DNA of 58,803 nt. Origin: Levyella massiliensis. Its GTDB lineage: Bacteria > Bacillota > Clostridia > Tissierellales > Peptoniphilaceae. A program made the position numbers and the translations under genes. How positions within the stretch are numbered: position 1 is the stretch's first letter; each line of letters begins with the position of its first letter. The notes under the pieces were generated by a model that had not been told where the DNA came from, searched no databases, and worked only from the letters and a program-made list of their open reading frames with translations. Location: NCBI RefSeq assembly GCF_000308275.2, contig NZ_HG529491.1:61918-120720 (forward strand). The letters are read 5' to 3'. This document shows, piece by piece, positions 9,285-19,515 of the stretch.

Positions 9285-9809
9285 TCAGTGAGACGGATCC
9301 TCTCCGTTTTCCGACGGAATATTGAAAGCCTGCCCCGCAACCTCTTCCAAGGTGAGCGGCGCTTTCGGAGCCTGCTGCAACCAGCGCGGCCCCACATATT
9401 TTACGAGCAGCGTCAACACGCTGATCATGCGCGCCAGTGTCCAAAAGCGAAAATATAACGGCTGGCGTAACATCGAAAACAGTAAACCGGGATCTTCCGT
9501 AAAGGCTTGCCAAGTGCTAAAGACCTCCGGCGTCAAGCAGCACAAAAGCAACCCTTCCGCCAGGCCAATCCAGATATCGCCGGCGCTGGCCGGGCGACGC
9601 AGGAAAATGCCCACGACATGAAAAAACAGTCCCAGCCAAATCACCGCATTGAGTGGTACCTGCACCGCCAATACGACCATGGTCCAAGAGGCGGCCACAT
9701 TTTGAATGACAAAAAGCAATGCATAGCTGATGGCAAAGAGAACCAGACTGACGGTCAGTAATACCGTCAGCAATTTTCCCAATCGCGTCGGTTCATGCGC
9801 ATTCTTCAT
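9285..9809 (-). CDS. Small multi-span membrane protein, unknown function
   Basis: I do not recognise a family. The 174-residue product has four or five hydrophobic stretches (about 13-40, 43-70, 80-95, 120-145) and a soluble acidic C-terminal tail. The start is ATG 9809, where AAGGAGG sits nine bases upstream and overlaps the cls stop; a longer reading would overlap cls. The tight spacing to cls (10 bases) and to rex (26 bases) suggests one transcript. A role near the membrane with cardiolipin synthase is possible but only from position. Confidence 0.75.
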   Translation of the reverse strand: MKNAHEPTRLGKLLTVLLTVSLVLFAISYALLFVIQNVAASWTMVVLAVQVPLNAVIWLGLFFHVVGIFLRRPASAGDIWIGLAEGLLLCCLTPEVFSTWQAFTEDPGLLFSMLRQPLYFRFWTLARMISVLTLLVKYVGPRWLQQAPKAPLTLEEVAGQAFNIPSENGEDPSH

Positions 9810-9819
9810 GATTTCCTCC

Positions 9820-11277
9820 TTATAGTAAGGGTGCAAACAGACGGCAGATGGGCTCCTTCAACTTCAGGAGCCAGGAGCGCTTGTTGTACACTTCCCGTGT
9901 CAACAGCGTGCTATCCTGCATATCTTCGTGAAACGCCCGTTTCAGACGTGCATTAATGCGCGGCGAATAGACCAGTTCCGATGCCTCAAAGTTTAACGAA
10001 AAGGAGCGTTCATCGATATTGCAGGAGCCCACCATGGACACGTAATCATCGATAATCATCACTTTACTGTGCATGAACCCTCTTTCGTAGCGATACACGC
10101 GCGCCCCGGCGCGAATGAGATCCCCGGCAAAGGACATAGTGGCCGGGAAGACGATCGGATGGTCGGGACGATTCGGAATCATGATGTTTACCTCCACTCC
10201 CTGCTGCAGTGCCACGACTAAAGCGTCATAGAAGGACTGATCGGGAATGAAATACGGGGTCTGCATATAAATCACGTCGTCTGCCGAAGCAATCATCTTC
10301 AGCATGGACAGCTTAATATTCGCTTGTGGCGAATCGGGGCCGCTGAAAACCAGCTGGCAGAAGGCATCGCCATTTTCACTGGGATGCGCAATCACCTCGC
10401 GCTCTTCCATTTCATCGCCGCCGGTTACGAAATTCCAGTCTTGCAGAAAGCGCACTTTGAGATCCGCAACCGCAGAGCCGACAATACGCAAATGCGTATC
10501 GCGCCAAAAGCCGAAGCGATAATTGCGTCCTATGTATTCATCACCAACGTTGAAGCCGCCGATATAGGCAATGCGTTCATCGATGGTAACAATTTTGCGG
10601 TGGTTACGGTAATTCAAACGCAGATTGATATAGCGCAAAAAAGAGGGATAAAAAATGCCCACCTGAATGCCTTCTTGGCGCATCACGCGTTTCATGCCGG
10701 TCGAAAGAGCGCGTCCGCCGACGCCATCGGTCAAAACGCGCACGACAACGCCGCGGCGTGCGGCACGGATCAGTGCCTGAATCACCGTCGTGCCAAGCAC
10801 ATCCGATTTCAAAATATAATATTGAAAATTGATCTCTTCCTGCGCAGCATCAATATCTTCCAGTAATTTCTGAAATTTCGAGGCGCCATCGAAAAAAGTC
10901 TCGACGTCATTATCGCCGGATAAGCTCGTCAGTCCCGTGCGCACATTGAGACGAATCAGCTCCAGATAGTCCTGAAAGCGTCCTTCTTCCTCCACCGGTA
11001 CCTGTGTCGTAACCTCATCCCACTTGATCAGCGCATGATGCAACACATCCACGTCCAGTGATTCTTTGGCTCGGAAAAGGCGACGACGACGTGTATCACG
11101 TCCCAGAAGCAGATACGGAATGAAGCCCACGATGGGGAACATAACAATCATCATGATCCAGAGCATGGTGGAGCGAGCCGGTCGGCGACGATTGGAATAC
11201 ACAATCGTTATGGCCAGCAAGATATTAATCCACCACGCATTTTGCGCCAACAGATTGAATAGGTATAACAGATCCAT
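9820..11277 (-). CDS. cls: Cardiolipin synthase (PLD superfamily)
   Basis: Condenses two phosphatidylglycerol molecules to cardiolipin and glycerol in the membrane. Two N-terminal transmembrane helices (about 5-27 and 36-58) are followed by two phospholipase-D HKD motifs: HRKIVTID with His226 and HSKVMIID with His403, each followed by the GG/GS-N segment that completes the site. Length (485) fits bacterial ClsA/Cls. It follows typA by 29 bases and is preceded by GGAAGGG at modest spacing. Confidence 0.95.
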   Translation of the reverse strand: MDLLYLFNLLAQNAWWINILLAITIVYSNRRRPARSTMLWIMMIVMFPIVGFIPYLLLGRDTRRRRLFRAKESLDVDVLHHALIKWDEVTTQVPVEEEGRFQDYLELIRLNVRTGLTSLSGDNDVETFFDGASKFQKLLEDIDAAQEEINFQYYILKSDVLGTTVIQALIRAARRGVVVRVLTDGVGGRALSTGMKRVMRQEGIQVGIFYPSFLRYINLRLNYRNHRKIVTIDERIAYIGGFNVGDEYIGRNYRFGFWRDTHLRIVGSAVADLKVRFLQDWNFVTGGDEMEEREVIAHPSENGDAFCQLVFSGPDSPQANIKLSMLKMIASADDVIYMQTPYFIPDQSFYDALVVALQQGVEVNIMIPNRPDHPIVFPATMSFAGDLIRAGARVYRYERGFMHSKVMIIDDYVSMVGSCNIDERSFSLNFEASELVYSPRINARLKRAFHEDMQDSTLLTREVYNKRSWLLKLKEPICRLFAPLL

Positions 11278-11306
11278 GGCACCCTTCCACTTCTCTTTTG
11301 CACGCG

Positions 11307-13166
11307 TTATTTCTTATATTTGGCTTGTTTATAGCGTGCTTGACCACTCAAAATGGCCTTACGCATACGATACGCGGCCGGCGTCACTTCAATCAGCTCG
11401 TCCGCTTCAATAAATTCCATCATTTGCTCGAGGCTCAGGCGATTCGGCGGCGTCAATTTCAGCGCATCGTCGGCGGCTGCCGAACGAATATTGGTTAACG
11501 CCTTCTTTTTGCATACATTGACATCCAGATCTTCGCCCTTCGGATTCGATCCGATAATTTCGCCTTCATAGACTTCTTCACCGGCACCCAAAAACAGCGA
11601 TCCGCGCTGCTGCGCGGCAAAGAGGCCGTAGGTTGTTGTCGTGCCGGTTTCAAACACCACAAGGGACCCCACGGAGCGCGTCGGAATTTCGCCCTTATAC
11701 GGCTCATAGCCTGCAAACTCGTTGTTCAGCACCCCTGTGCCGCGCGTATCCGTCATGAGGCTCTGGCGATAGCCGATGAGGCCTCTGGCGGGAATACGGA
11801 ATACCAGACGGGTATAGCCCGACGGCGATGTTTTCATCTCCTGCAATTCGCCTTTGCGCTGACCAAGCGCCTGAATCACCGCGCCGGCATATTCCTGGTC
11901 GACATCCACCGTGGCTTCCTCAATCGGTTCCAGGCGATGTCCCTGTTCATCCTGGCGATACAGTACTTCCGGCTTAGACACCATGAATTCATAGCCTTCA
12001 CGGCGCATCTTTTCAATCAATACCGACAGATGCAACTCGCCACGGCCGCTCACACGGAAGGAATCCGTCGAATCGCCATCGCTCACGCGCAAGCTCACGT
12101 CGGTATGCAATTCTTTTTCCAGACGCGCACGGATATGGCGCGATGTGACAAACTGACCGCTACGCCCCGCAAAGGGAGAATCATTCACGGAGAATGTCAT
12201 CTGTAGCGTTGGCTCTGAAATCTTCACAAAAGGCAGCGCCTGCACGTCATCCGGCGCACACAATGTATCACCGACTTCAATGCCTTCTACACCGGACACG
12301 GCCACAATCGAGCCAACGCCCGATTCCGTCACCGGTACGCGCTTCAGCCCGTCAAATTCAAAAATATTCGTCACACGAATCTTCAAATGCTTGTCCGGCG
12401 CATTGTAGTTAGCAATGACGGCTTCGTCATTGACATGAACTTGTCCCTGTTCCACCTTGCCGATACCGATACGGCCGACATAATCATTATAGTCTGCCGT
12501 CGAAATCAACAGCTTGAAGGGCGCATCAATATCGCCACTCGGGGCGGGAATCGTGTCCACGACGCACTGCAACAGCGGGCGCATATCCTCTCCGACGGCT
12601 TCCTTGCCCTCTTCTTCTGCCGCGCGCCACGTCTTATCATCCACGGCCCAGCCATTCTTAGCTGAGGCATAAATCACGGGACTGTCCAGATACTCCAGCG
12701 GGGCATCTATGGATAAGAACAGATCATAAATTTCTTCTCGTACCTCATCCACGCGTGCATCCGGTCGATCCGCCTTATTGATGCAAATAATAGCAGGCAG
12801 CGATAAATCGATCGCCTTACGCAGCACAAACTTGGTCTGCGGCATCGGTCCTTCAAAGGCATCCACCACCAGGATAACGCCATCGCACATCTTCAGTACA
12901 CGTTCGACTTCTCCGCCGAAGTCCGCATGTCCCGGCGTATCAATAATATTGATCTTCGTTTTGTCAAAGTGTACGGCGGTATTTTTCGACAGAATGGTGA
13001 TGCCGCGTTCCCGCTCCAAATCATTGGAGTCCATCACGCGCTCCACAACTTCCTGATTTTTACGTATCGTCCCGCTGGTGCGCAACAGCGCATCTACCAG
13101 CGTCGTCTTACCATGATCGACGTGGGCCACAATCGCCACGTTTCGTATTGCTTCTCTATCTTGCAT
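11307..13166 (-). CDS. typA: Ribosome-associated GTPase TypA/BipA
   Basis: Translational GTPase of the EF-G/LepA group that helps 50S assembly and stress or cold growth. G1 is AHVDHGKTT (14-22), G2 lies in the RGITI segment, G3 is DTPGHADF and G4 is NKAD. Domains II, III and V and the TypA-specific C-terminal domain complete 619 residues, the usual length. The ribosome binding site AAAGGAG precedes ATG 13166. A terminator for the upstream gene lies at 13223-13250, so typA probably begins its own transcript; a weak -35/-10 (TTATGG, 17 bases, TAAAAT) is the only candidate. Confidence 0.96.
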   Translation of the reverse strand: MQDREAIRNVAIVAHVDHGKTTLVDALLRTSGTIRKNQEVVERVMDSNDLERERGITILSKNTAVHFDKTKINIIDTPGHADFGGEVERVLKMCDGVILVVDAFEGPMPQTKFVLRKAIDLSLPAIICINKADRPDARVDEVREEIYDLFLSIDAPLEYLDSPVIYASAKNGWAVDDKTWRAAEEEGKEAVGEDMRPLLQCVVDTIPAPSGDIDAPFKLLISTADYNDYVGRIGIGKVEQGQVHVNDEAVIANYNAPDKHLKIRVTNIFEFDGLKRVPVTESGVGSIVAVSGVEGIEVGDTLCAPDDVQALPFVKISEPTLQMTFSVNDSPFAGRSGQFVTSRHIRARLEKELHTDVSLRVSDGDSTDSFRVSGRGELHLSVLIEKMRREGYEFMVSKPEVLYRQDEQGHRLEPIEEATVDVDQEYAGAVIQALGQRKGELQEMKTSPSGYTRLVFRIPARGLIGYRQSLMTDTRGTGVLNNEFAGYEPYKGEIPTRSVGSLVVFETGTTTTYGLFAAQQRGSLFLGAGEEVYEGEIIGSNPKGEDLDVNVCKKKALTNIRSAAADDALKLTPPNRLSLEQMMEFIEADELIEVTPAAYRMRKAILSGQARYKQAKYKK

Positions 13167-13222
13167 GTAACTCTCCTTTGATCACAATCGCTATTATTTT
13201 AACACAGAGACCCCGTTACCAT

Positions 13223-13250
13223 AAAAAAATCAGGGGTTTCCCCTGATTTC
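13223..13250 (-). terminator. Terminator after the anti-sigma-type ATPase gene
   Basis: On the minus strand AATCAGGGG pairs with CCCCTGATT across a short loop and is followed by seven T residues. It separates the 13.3-kb gene from typA. Confidence 0.88.
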
Positions 13251-13296
13251 TTTCCATTCTGCTATGCTGCTTCGTTTGCTATGCTTTCGGCGGACA

Positions 13297-13695
13297 TTAG
13301 TGCACCCGATACAGCGTACAGCGCACTTCGTTCTTCTGCACATCCATCTGATCCACCAGCTGCGACACAATTCTTAAACCTCGCCCACCGCAGTCCATGT
13401 GATGGCGTTCATCCTTTGGTTCCAGATTCGGCACAAAGCCTTCTCCTTCATCCCTTACAGCGATTTGAATTTGATTTTCCGTCACGCGCAAACGCAAATG
13501 TACGCATTTACAATGATCGTTCAGATTGCCGTGTTCACAGCCGTTAATCATCAGCTCACTCAATATCAATCGCAGATCCATCAGCTGGTCCCCATCCAAG
13601 GCACAGCGCCTGCGCATCTCTTCTACCTGTTCCCGCACCAAACCACATATCGAAGCGATTTCGCTGGGAACAGCACCGGAATAAGTATAGGTCAC
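13297..13695 (-). CDS. Serine-protein-kinase-type anti-sigma regulator (RsbW/SpoIIAB-like ATPase)
   Basis: Compact GHKL ATPase domain of the HATPase_c_2 group, used by anti-sigma factors that bind a sigma factor and phosphorylate an anti-anti-sigma protein. The N box (ELMINGCEHGN), G1 box (VRDEGEGF) and G2 box (GGRGLRIVSQLVD) are all visible. The start is GTG 13695, four bases after AAAGGAGGA; an upstream GTG nine codons earlier would place that site inside the gene. At 132 residues it is normal. No sigma factor or STAS partner gene is adjacent, so its target is unknown. It is divergent from rubredoxin. Confidence 0.85.
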   Translation of the reverse strand: MTYTYSGAVPSEIASICGLVREQVEEMRRRCALDGDQLMDLRLILSELMINGCEHGNLNDHCKCVHLRLRVTENQIQIAVRDEGEGFVPNLEPKDERHHMDCGGRGLRIVSQLVDQMDVQKNEVRCTLYRVH

Positions 13696-13882
13696 GAAAT
13701 CCTCCTTTCCATGCAGCTTCACATCATCCTCAACCTGTTATTCTCTTACCCAAAACACGGCTGTTTTTAACGAAGGCAAGGAATTCTTCGTGGAATTATC
13801 CCCTGTTTGAAAAACATCAAATAAGGTATAAAGAAAACGAACGTTAAAGCATAACGTGTATCAAAAAATATGGAGGAAGAGT

Positions 13883-14047
13883 ATGAAAAAATATGAATGC
13901 ACTGCTTGTGGACACATCTATGATCCCGCTGTAGGCGATCCGGACAGTGGTATTAAGCCGGGTACGGCTTTTGAAGATCTGCCCGATGATTGGGTATGCC
14001 CGGTTTGCGGCGTAGGCAAAGACGAATTTGAGCCCGTCGAAGAATAA
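13883..14047 (+). CDS. Rubredoxin
   Basis: 54-residue one-iron electron carrier. The Fe(Cys)4 ligands are C6, C9, C39 and C42 in CTACG and CPVCG, with the usual Tyr/Trp/Phe aromatic core. In anaerobes rubredoxin feeds electrons to flavodiiron proteins, rubrerythrin or superoxide reductase. ATG 13883 follows GGAGGAAG; an earlier in-frame ATG lacks a site. It has its own terminator. A second rubredoxin module is fused to the enzyme at 49531. Confidence 0.97.
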   Translation: MKKYECTACGHIYDPAVGDPDSGIKPGTAFEDLPDDWVCPVCGVGKDEFEPVEE

Positions 14048-14065
14048 TTGTTTTAAAAGCTAAAG

Positions 14066-14096
14066 AAGAAAGGCGGCCATCGCGGCCGCCTTTCTT
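14066..14096. terminator. Bidirectional terminator between rubredoxin and VTT gene
   Basis: AAGAAAGGCGGCC (14066-14078) pairs perfectly with GGCCGCCTTTCTT (14084-14096) between convergent genes. Confidence 0.85.
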
Positions 14097-14123
14097 GGTT
14101 CTATTTCCGATTCCTTCTACTTC

Positions 14124-14852
14124 TCAATTCATAAAGTGTGCTTTAAACCATTCCAAGACGGTGCCGCCCTTCTTAAAGACGTACTCCAGGAAGAAGGTGT
14201 AGATGAAAAGCGCTGGGAATTTGGTCCAAGCCAAATGGAAGGCGAAAGTCTTAAAGGACATATTGGTAAGGCCCATGACCAGACAGATGATGTCGTCGGG
14301 CATACCGGGCAGTACCATGGTCCAGATGAAGAACTTTTTGATTTTGGCATCATTTTCATCAATCCATTTACTGTATTTCTGATAGGTTTCGGGCTTGACC
14401 ATGGCGTGGACAAAATTGGGGCCGAAAAAACGCGCCAGTAAAAACAATATGGTTTCGCCGACGTATATGCCGAAGTAATTCAGCAAAAAGCCGGGTAAAG
14501 GACCAAAGAAATAGATGCCAACCAGTGAGGTGACATTGCCGGGAATAATGGGAATAATACATTGCAAAATCTGCAATAAAAAGAAGAAAAACATGCCCCA
14601 AATGCCCGACTTGGCAATGAATGCCTGCATGGCGTTGGCATCGGTAAAAATCCCCATGTGCCAACCATAAAGGCCGAGGCCTAAGCACAGCCCCATGCCG
14701 ACGATCGTAGCAATGGTCACAAAGCGGCGCAATTTGGCGGCTTTCTCCGGACTGAGCTCATGTTCTTTTCGCCATTCTTTCAAGGAGTGCTGGTGCTGCG
14801 TTTCCGTCGTAGGCGTATTTAACTCGTTTGTGGGTGTCTTATCGTCTTTCAT
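14124..14852 (-). CDS. VTT-domain (DedA/TVP38-like) membrane protein
   Basis: Polytopic membrane protein of the VTT/SNARE-associated family, some members of which flip lipid carriers such as undecaprenyl phosphate or phospholipids. A charged cytoplasmic N-terminus (about 1-45) precedes five or six hydrophobic segments. Family features visible are the re-entrant segment PIIPGNVTSLVGIYFFG and the second one around LPGMPDDIICLVMGLT. ATG 14852 follows GGAGGATTG and lies inside the end of the glycosyltransferase gene (14-base overlap), so the two are translationally coupled. A lipid-handling role is supported by family and partner, but the substrate is inferred. Confidence 0.88.
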   Translation of the reverse strand: MKDDKTPTNELNTPTTETQHQHSLKEWRKEHELSPEKAAKLRRFVTIATIVGMGLCLGLGLYGWHMGIFTDANAMQAFIAKSGIWGMFFFFLLQILQCIIPIIPGNVTSLVGIYFFGPLPGFLLNYFGIYVGETILFLLARFFGPNFVHAMVKPETYQKYSKWIDENDAKIKKFFIWTMVLPGMPDDIICLVMGLTNMSFKTFAFHLAWTKFPALFIYTFFLEYVFKKGGTVLEWFKAHFMN

Positions 14853-16206
14853 CAATCCTCCCAGGCGTTCGGACGGTAGCATCGCCACCGGTTTCCGGTG
14901 CTGCTTTCTCAGCCTTTTCCGTTGCTTTTTCATAGGCCTGTCGCTGTAAAAAGCGACGAATTTCGACCAGCAATTGGCCGTAGTCACTGGCTTCCTGCTG
15001 CTCTCGCAGACGTTGAGAAACGCGAGAGCTGAGCCATTTCTGTGTGCCAACGGGTAAAGTGCCCCGGTTTAAGACTTCTTGATACAAGGCGAGGACACGA
15101 TCGCCAAAAATCTCTTTGCCAAATTGCTTGCTGGTGGTGATGGCACCTTCTTGCCAGCGGTCGTAGAGGGCGTCGTCATCCAAGAGGCGCAAGATGGTTT
15201 GGACGCATTCGTCCGGCGTGTCATATTGCATGCCATTGATGTCGGGCAGCACCACTTGGGTGATGGCGGCATCGCGACGGGCAATGACGGGACGGGCATT
15301 GGAGAGCGCTTCGATGTAGGTGAGACCCTGTGTTTCCGATACGGAAGCGGAAACGAAGAAATCGAGCAATCGATAATACGTCCCGACCGAGTCCTTTGGC
15401 ACCATGCCGGTCAAAAACACGCTGTCTTGCAACTGCAAGGCGGCGATTTCTTTTTTCAGCTCTTTCATGGCCGCGCCATCGCCGACAAGGAGAAGACCCA
15501 CATCCGAGCGGATTTCCCGCACTTTTTTATGAATGCGCAATATTTCGTCCAGATTCTTTTCATGCGCAACACGCCCGACATTGCCATAGAGGCGCCAGGT
15601 GGGCGGCACGCCGAGAGCATCCCGAATTTTCTGCTGTTCCTCCGGTGTGCCCGGATGGGAGAAGGCTTCCAGATCAATGCCGGTCGGAATCACGCGCACA
15701 TTCGAACAGATGTTTTCTTTAAGAAGATACTGTCGCGTCTTGTCCGTCGGCGCAATCACTACATCAGCGGTTTGCAGACGCAGGGCCATGCCTCGGGCCA
15801 AGAGTGAATCCCAATGGCCCGGCAATACGTATTTGGTGTAGTACTCGTATTGCGTGTGATAGGTGTGCACAATGGGACAGCGACACTTGCGCGCAATGCG
15901 CTGTACGAAAGAATAGGTGAAAAATTCGCATTGGGAGTGGATAATATCCGGCTTCCAATCGATCAATGCATCAATGAGGCCGTTGTGCGTGTCCAGCGAA
16001 GCACGCAAGTCGGGATACACTGCGTCAAGTGGAATAGAACCCACATAATACACGTCATCCTGCTGATAGGTACGGAACGTGGACGACAGCGTCAACAGCT
16101 TGACGTCACAGCCGTGCCGTTCCAACTCTCGTTTCAACAGCAGTACGGAGACAATCACGCCATTCACGGACTCCGGATTTAAATCACTGGTGAGTAATAC
16201 CTTCAT
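14839..16206 (-). CDS. GT4 glycosyltransferase, probably diacylglycerol glucosyltransferase type
   Basis: GT-B fold retaining glycosyltransferase. The N-terminal acceptor domain starts MKVLLTSDLNPESVNGV and includes the HTYHTQYEYY segment typical of membrane glycolipid synthases. The donor domain has the GNVGRVAHEKNLDEIL strand and the EX7E-like region with ETQGLTYIEALSNARPVIA. The closest functional group I recognise is the 1,2-diacylglycerol 3-alpha-glucosyltransferases that make lipoteichoic-acid anchors and membrane glycolipids, but a capsule or carrier-lipid role is not excluded. The basic C-terminal tail probably lies on the membrane. It is co-transcribed with the VTT gene. Confidence 0.85.
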   Translation of the reverse strand: MKVLLTSDLNPESVNGVIVSVLLLKRELERHGCDVKLLTLSSTFRTYQQDDVYYVGSIPLDAVYPDLRASLDTHNGLIDALIDWKPDIIHSQCEFFTYSFVQRIARKCRCPIVHTYHTQYEYYTKYVLPGHWDSLLARGMALRLQTADVVIAPTDKTRQYLLKENICSNVRVIPTGIDLEAFSHPGTPEEQQKIRDALGVPPTWRLYGNVGRVAHEKNLDEILRIHKKVREIRSDVGLLLVGDGAAMKELKKEIAALQLQDSVFLTGMVPKDSVGTYYRLLDFFVSASVSETQGLTYIEALSNARPVIARRDAAITQVVLPDINGMQYDTPDECVQTILRLLDDDALYDRWQEGAITTSKQFGKEIFGDRVLALYQEVLNRGTLPVGTQKWLSSRVSQRLREQQEASDYGQLLVEIRRFLQRQAYEKATEKAEKAAPETGGDATVRTPGRIDERR

Positions 16207-16271
16207 GTCTCCTCCCTTCCCTATTCAGTATAGCAAAGGCGTTTCAAGCATTATGGGCAAATTTTAAAGAT

Positions 16272-16299
16272 CTTATAAAATCCTTGGCAAACGTGGCAA
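16272..16299 (-). promoter_or_regulatory. Candidate promoter of the glycosyltransferase/VTT operon
   Basis: TTGCCA (16294-16299), 16 bases, TATAAG (16272-16277) on the minus strand, in the gap after engB. A second TATACT lies closer to the gene (16228-16233) but has no good -35. Confidence 0.5.
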
Positions 16300-16362
16300 G
16301 GCTGGCGCCGGCAAGCTACGCCGACAAGTCCGCTGCGTGCCGCTCAATCGCTTTCGCCTTAC

Positions 16363-16974
16363 CTACGAAACAAAGGGCAACAGCAACAGGCGAAGTTCTT
16401 CTGTCCCGAAACTCTTTGTGGCCACATTGCCAGCATAAGGATGAATGTGTGCGACATCGGTGCCAAGTGTCTGTGCCAACACTTTTTGTTGGGCGCGAAT
16501 TTTCGTGACGGGAACTTTATCCGCCTTCGTGGCAATCACATGACCGGCATAGCCGTTCGAGCGAATCCAGGTGTACATCTGCTTGTCCAACGCTGTTGGT
16601 GCATGACGCAAATCACAGAGCAGGATGACCTCCCGAAGCATGGATCGGCTTTCGAGATACGTATTAATGCCGGCGGCCCATTCTTCCTGGGCTTTGCGGG
16701 ATGCTTTCGCATAGCCGTAGCCCGGCAGATCCACCAGGCGAAAGGCATGGCGTGCTTCCTCCCATTCGGCTTCAATGCGATAAAAATTGACCGTGCGCGT
16801 TTTTCCCGGGGTAGCGGAGGTATAGGCCAACTTTTTGCGTTGGCAGAGCGAATTGATGAGGGTGGATTTGCCGACGTTGGAGCGTCCGGCAAAGGCAATC
16901 TCCGGTAATTCTTCCGTCGGATATTGCGATGGCAGCGCTGCCATGGCCTCTAAGGCAGACGTAATGATTTTCAT
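16363..16974 (-). CDS. engB: Ribosome biogenesis GTP-binding protein EngB/YsxC
   Basis: TRAFAC GTPase needed for 50S subunit assembly. G1 is GRSNVGKS (30-37), the G2 Thr lies in SATPGKTRT, G3 is DLPGYG and G4 is TKAD. Length (203) is normal. Its ATG overlaps the lon stop by 4 bases (ATGA), the arrangement common in Bacillus and Clostridium, where lon and ysxC are adjacent. Confidence 0.95.
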   Translation of the reverse strand: MKIITSALEAMAALPSQYPTEELPEIAFAGRSNVGKSTLINSLCQRKKLAYTSATPGKTRTVNFYRIEAEWEEARHAFRLVDLPGYGYAKASRKAQEEWAAGINTYLESRSMLREVILLCDLRHAPTALDKQMYTWIRSNGYAGHVIATKADKVPVTKIRAQQKVLAQTLGTDVAHIHPYAGNVATKSFGTEELRLLLLPFVS

Positions 16975-19445
16975 AAAAGGCTCCCGTTGTTTTCAGCCGA
17001 AGGGCCATCGCTTTGTGTCGACATGTCCCCCGAGGTAGAGGAAATATGAAAGCCCAGATGGCTCGTCTTCTCCCGCGAACGGAAGACGACAGGCTTCTTC
17101 ATTTCCACCGGCTCAAGGAGTGCTGCCTGCAACACTTCGTCCACATGGGAAACTTCCACAAATTGCATGCCTTCCCGAACGATCTCTTCGATTTCCATCA
17201 GGTCGCGATGGTTTTCTTTCGGCAAAAAGATAGTGTGTATTTGATAGCGACGAGCCGCCAGAATCTTTTCTTTGAGACCACCGATGGCCAGTACTTGCCC
17301 AGTTAACGTCATTTCGCCCGTCATGGCTATATCATTGCGGACGGGACGCTTAGTAAGCGCCGAAACTAACGCCGTTAAGATCGTAATGCCGGCAGAGGGA
17401 CCGTCCTTCGGCACGGCGCCCTCGGGCATATGAATATGCGTATCAAAGTAATTGTAAAAGCCCGGATCAATGCCGTAGCGTTTGGCATTGGCGCGTACAA
17501 AGGAAAGCGAAAGCTGCGCGGATTCGCGCATTACGTCACCGATGGAGCCGGTTGTTAATACGCCGCCGTGACCACTCATGAGGTTAGCTTCGACTTTGAG
17601 AATCTCTCCGCCGACTTCCGTCCAGGCGAGGCCGTTCACCACGCCGATCTGCGGCGTCTTTGCCAGCGGCTCATCATTAAATTTAGGGACGCCCAAGAAA
17701 TCCTTCAGGTTTTTCTTTCCCACGTGCACCGACTCTGCCCCTTCGACGATACGTTTGGCCGCTCGCCGGCTAATTTTTTCAATTTGTCGTTCCAACTCAC
17801 GTACGCCGGCTTCTCGCGTGTAGAAGTGTAAAATGTCCTCCAAAACCGTCTTCGGCAGGACCATCTGTTTCGCCAGCAAGCCGCTTTCCTTGCGTGCTTT
17901 CGGGAGCAGATGTTTCTGGGCAATGACCAGCTTTTCCTGGTCAGTGTAGCCTTCGATACGAATCACTTCCATACGATCCAGCAAAGGACGCGGAATGGTT
18001 TCCGTCGTATTGGCCGTCGTGATGAACATAACCTGTGACAGATCAAAGGAGATTTCCAGAAAGCGATCCTGGAAGGAGCTGTTTTGCTCCGGATCTAAGA
18101 CCTCGAGTAAGGCACTGGCGGGGTCGCCACGAAAATCGCTGCCGATTTTATCCACCTCATCCAAAAGGAATACGGGGTTCATGCTTTTTGCCTTGGTCAT
18201 GTGGTAAATAATTCGTCCCGGCATGGAACCCACATAGGTCTTGCGATGCCCGCGAATTTCCGATTCATCCGAGACGCCGCCCAAACGCATGGACACAAAT
18301 TTACGCCCGATGGATGCCGCAATGCTGCGCGCAATGGAAGTCTTTCCAACGCCCGGGGGCCCGACAAAGCAGAGAATGGAGCCCTTGGAATCTTGGCGCA
18401 GCTGACGCACGGCAATGAATTCCAAGATACGCTCTTTGACATCCTTCAAGCCGTAGTGGTCATGATCCAAAATGTCACGACTCTCGGCCAGATCTTTGCG
18501 ATCCTGCGTATATTCTCCCCATGGAAGGGCTGCCAGGGTATCCAAATAGGCACGGGATACATTTAAATCCGGGGACATTGGCGATAAATACCCCAATCGC
18601 TCCAGCTCTTTATCGACTGCCGCACGCGCTTCTTCAGAAAGAGGCAGATGCGCGAAGATTTCGCGATATTCTTCGACGGCATTATCGGGATCCCCGCCGG
18701 TTTCACCGAGTTCCTCACGCAGAATGTTCATTTGCTCGCGAAGCACAAATTCTTTTTGTGACTGCTGTAGACGCTCCTGCGCCTTTTCGCTGATTTCTTT
18801 ATCCAGACGCGACAATTGGGTCAACAGAGCGATATCCGCGCGCAATTGATACAAGCGCTCCTGTAAGTTCAGCTCTTGTAAGAGAGCCAATTCTTCATCA
18901 TGGCGCAAGTCCAGATGAGAGGCCAGCTCATCGCTTAAAAGGCCGGGATCTTTGGCGTCCAGAAGCGGATACAGGAACATTTCCGGCACCTGCATGGATT
19001 CCTTGAGATAATCCACGGCAGCGGTGGCGGTCAGGCGCATCACATTTTGCAGTTTTTCGTCTACCTCGACTTCATCCGGCAGATAGGTGTAGGTTAAAAT
19101 TTCGCCTTCGACATAAGGATCCGTGCGAATGATATGCGCAATTTTAGCCCGCGCGATACCTTCCACGATGACTTTGCTGGAGCCGCCGGGCAAGCGGAAT
19201 GATTGGCGAATGCTGGACACCGTACCGAATTCGGAAAAATCGCCCAATGAGGGCTCTTCAATGGTAGGATCCGTCATGGGAACGACCACTACCGGCGAAT
19301 GATTGCGTGTCGCCCATTCCAGGACGCTTTCCGCCTCTTCGCTTTCCAAATCGAAGTGAATCACCTGGTTGGGAAACACAACGGAGCCGCGCACCAAGAG
19401 AATGGGTAAGACCGTCTTTTTTAGTTCATAATACTTGGGTAACAT
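16971..19445 (-). CDS. lon: ATP-dependent protease Lon
   Basis: Homohexameric AAA+ serine protease for damaged and regulatory proteins. The order is an N-terminal LON substrate domain (from [15 protein letters not shown]), a coiled-coil segment, an AAA+ module with GPPGVGKT (about 362-369), and a protease domain with catalytic Ser about 684 in KDGPSAG and Lys about 725 in GGLKEK. The start is ATG 19445, behind AGGAGGAGC. An intrinsic terminator ends immediately upstream of that ribosome binding site (19459-19483), so lon depends on readthrough from clpX or on a promoter I cannot see. A short extra C-terminal tail (about 40 residues) ends the protein. Confidence 0.97.
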   Translation of the reverse strand: MLPKYYELKKTVLPILLVRGSVVFPNQVIHFDLESEEAESVLEWATRNHSPVVVVPMTDPTIEEPSLGDFSEFGTVSSIRQSFRLPGGSSKVIVEGIARAKIAHIIRTDPYVEGEILTYTYLPDEVEVDEKLQNVMRLTATAAVDYLKESMQVPEMFLYPLLDAKDPGLLSDELASHLDLRHDEELALLQELNLQERLYQLRADIALLTQLSRLDKEISEKAQERLQQSQKEFVLREQMNILREELGETGGDPDNAVEEYREIFAHLPLSEEARAAVDKELERLGYLSPMSPDLNVSRAYLDTLAALPWGEYTQDRKDLAESRDILDHDHYGLKDVKERILEFIAVRQLRQDSKGSILCFVGPPGVGKTSIARSIAASIGRKFVSMRLGGVSDESEIRGHRKTYVGSMPGRIIYHMTKAKSMNPVFLLDEVDKIGSDFRGDPASALLEVLDPEQNSSFQDRFLEISFDLSQVMFITTANTTETIPRPLLDRMEVIRIEGYTDQEKLVIAQKHLLPKARKESGLLAKQMVLPKTVLEDILHFYTREAGVRELERQIEKISRRAAKRIVEGAESVHVGKKNLKDFLGVPKFNDEPLAKTPQIGVVNGLAWTEVGGEILKVEANLMSGHGGVLTTGSIGDVMRESAQLSLSFVRANAKRYGIDPGFYNYFDTHIHMPEGAVPKDGPSAGITILTALVSALTKRPVRNDIAMTGEMTLTGQVLAIGGLKEKILAARRYQIHTIFLPKENHRDLMEIEEIVREGMQFVEVSHVDEVLQAALLEPVEMKKPVVFRSREKTSHLGFHISSTSGDMSTQSDGPSAENNGSLL

Positions 19446-19458
19446 TGCTCCTCCTAAT

Positions 19459-19483
19459 AAAAAACAGCCGGTTTCCCGGCTGT
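19459..19483 (-). terminator. Intrinsic terminator between clpX and lon
   Basis: ACAGCCGG and CCGGCTGT form an 8-bp stem with a 4-nt loop, followed by six T residues on the minus strand. The T run ends only a few bases before the lon Shine-Dalgarno, so there is no room for a promoter between them. Confidence 0.85.
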
Positions 19484-19515
19484 CGGCCGCCGTAAGCTTC
19501 ACGGTGCCCCGTGTT

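Noticed and set aside
13723-13882. Rex or sigma-B-type site between the anti-sigma gene and rubredoxin
   Set aside because: Only a short TTTGA-N6-TCAAA dyad is present; it does not match the Rex or sigma-B consensus.
16310-16362. A possible frameshifted C-terminal extension of engB
   Set aside because: A short open stretch continues in another frame past the stop, but engB is already full length (203 residues) and the extension matches nothing.
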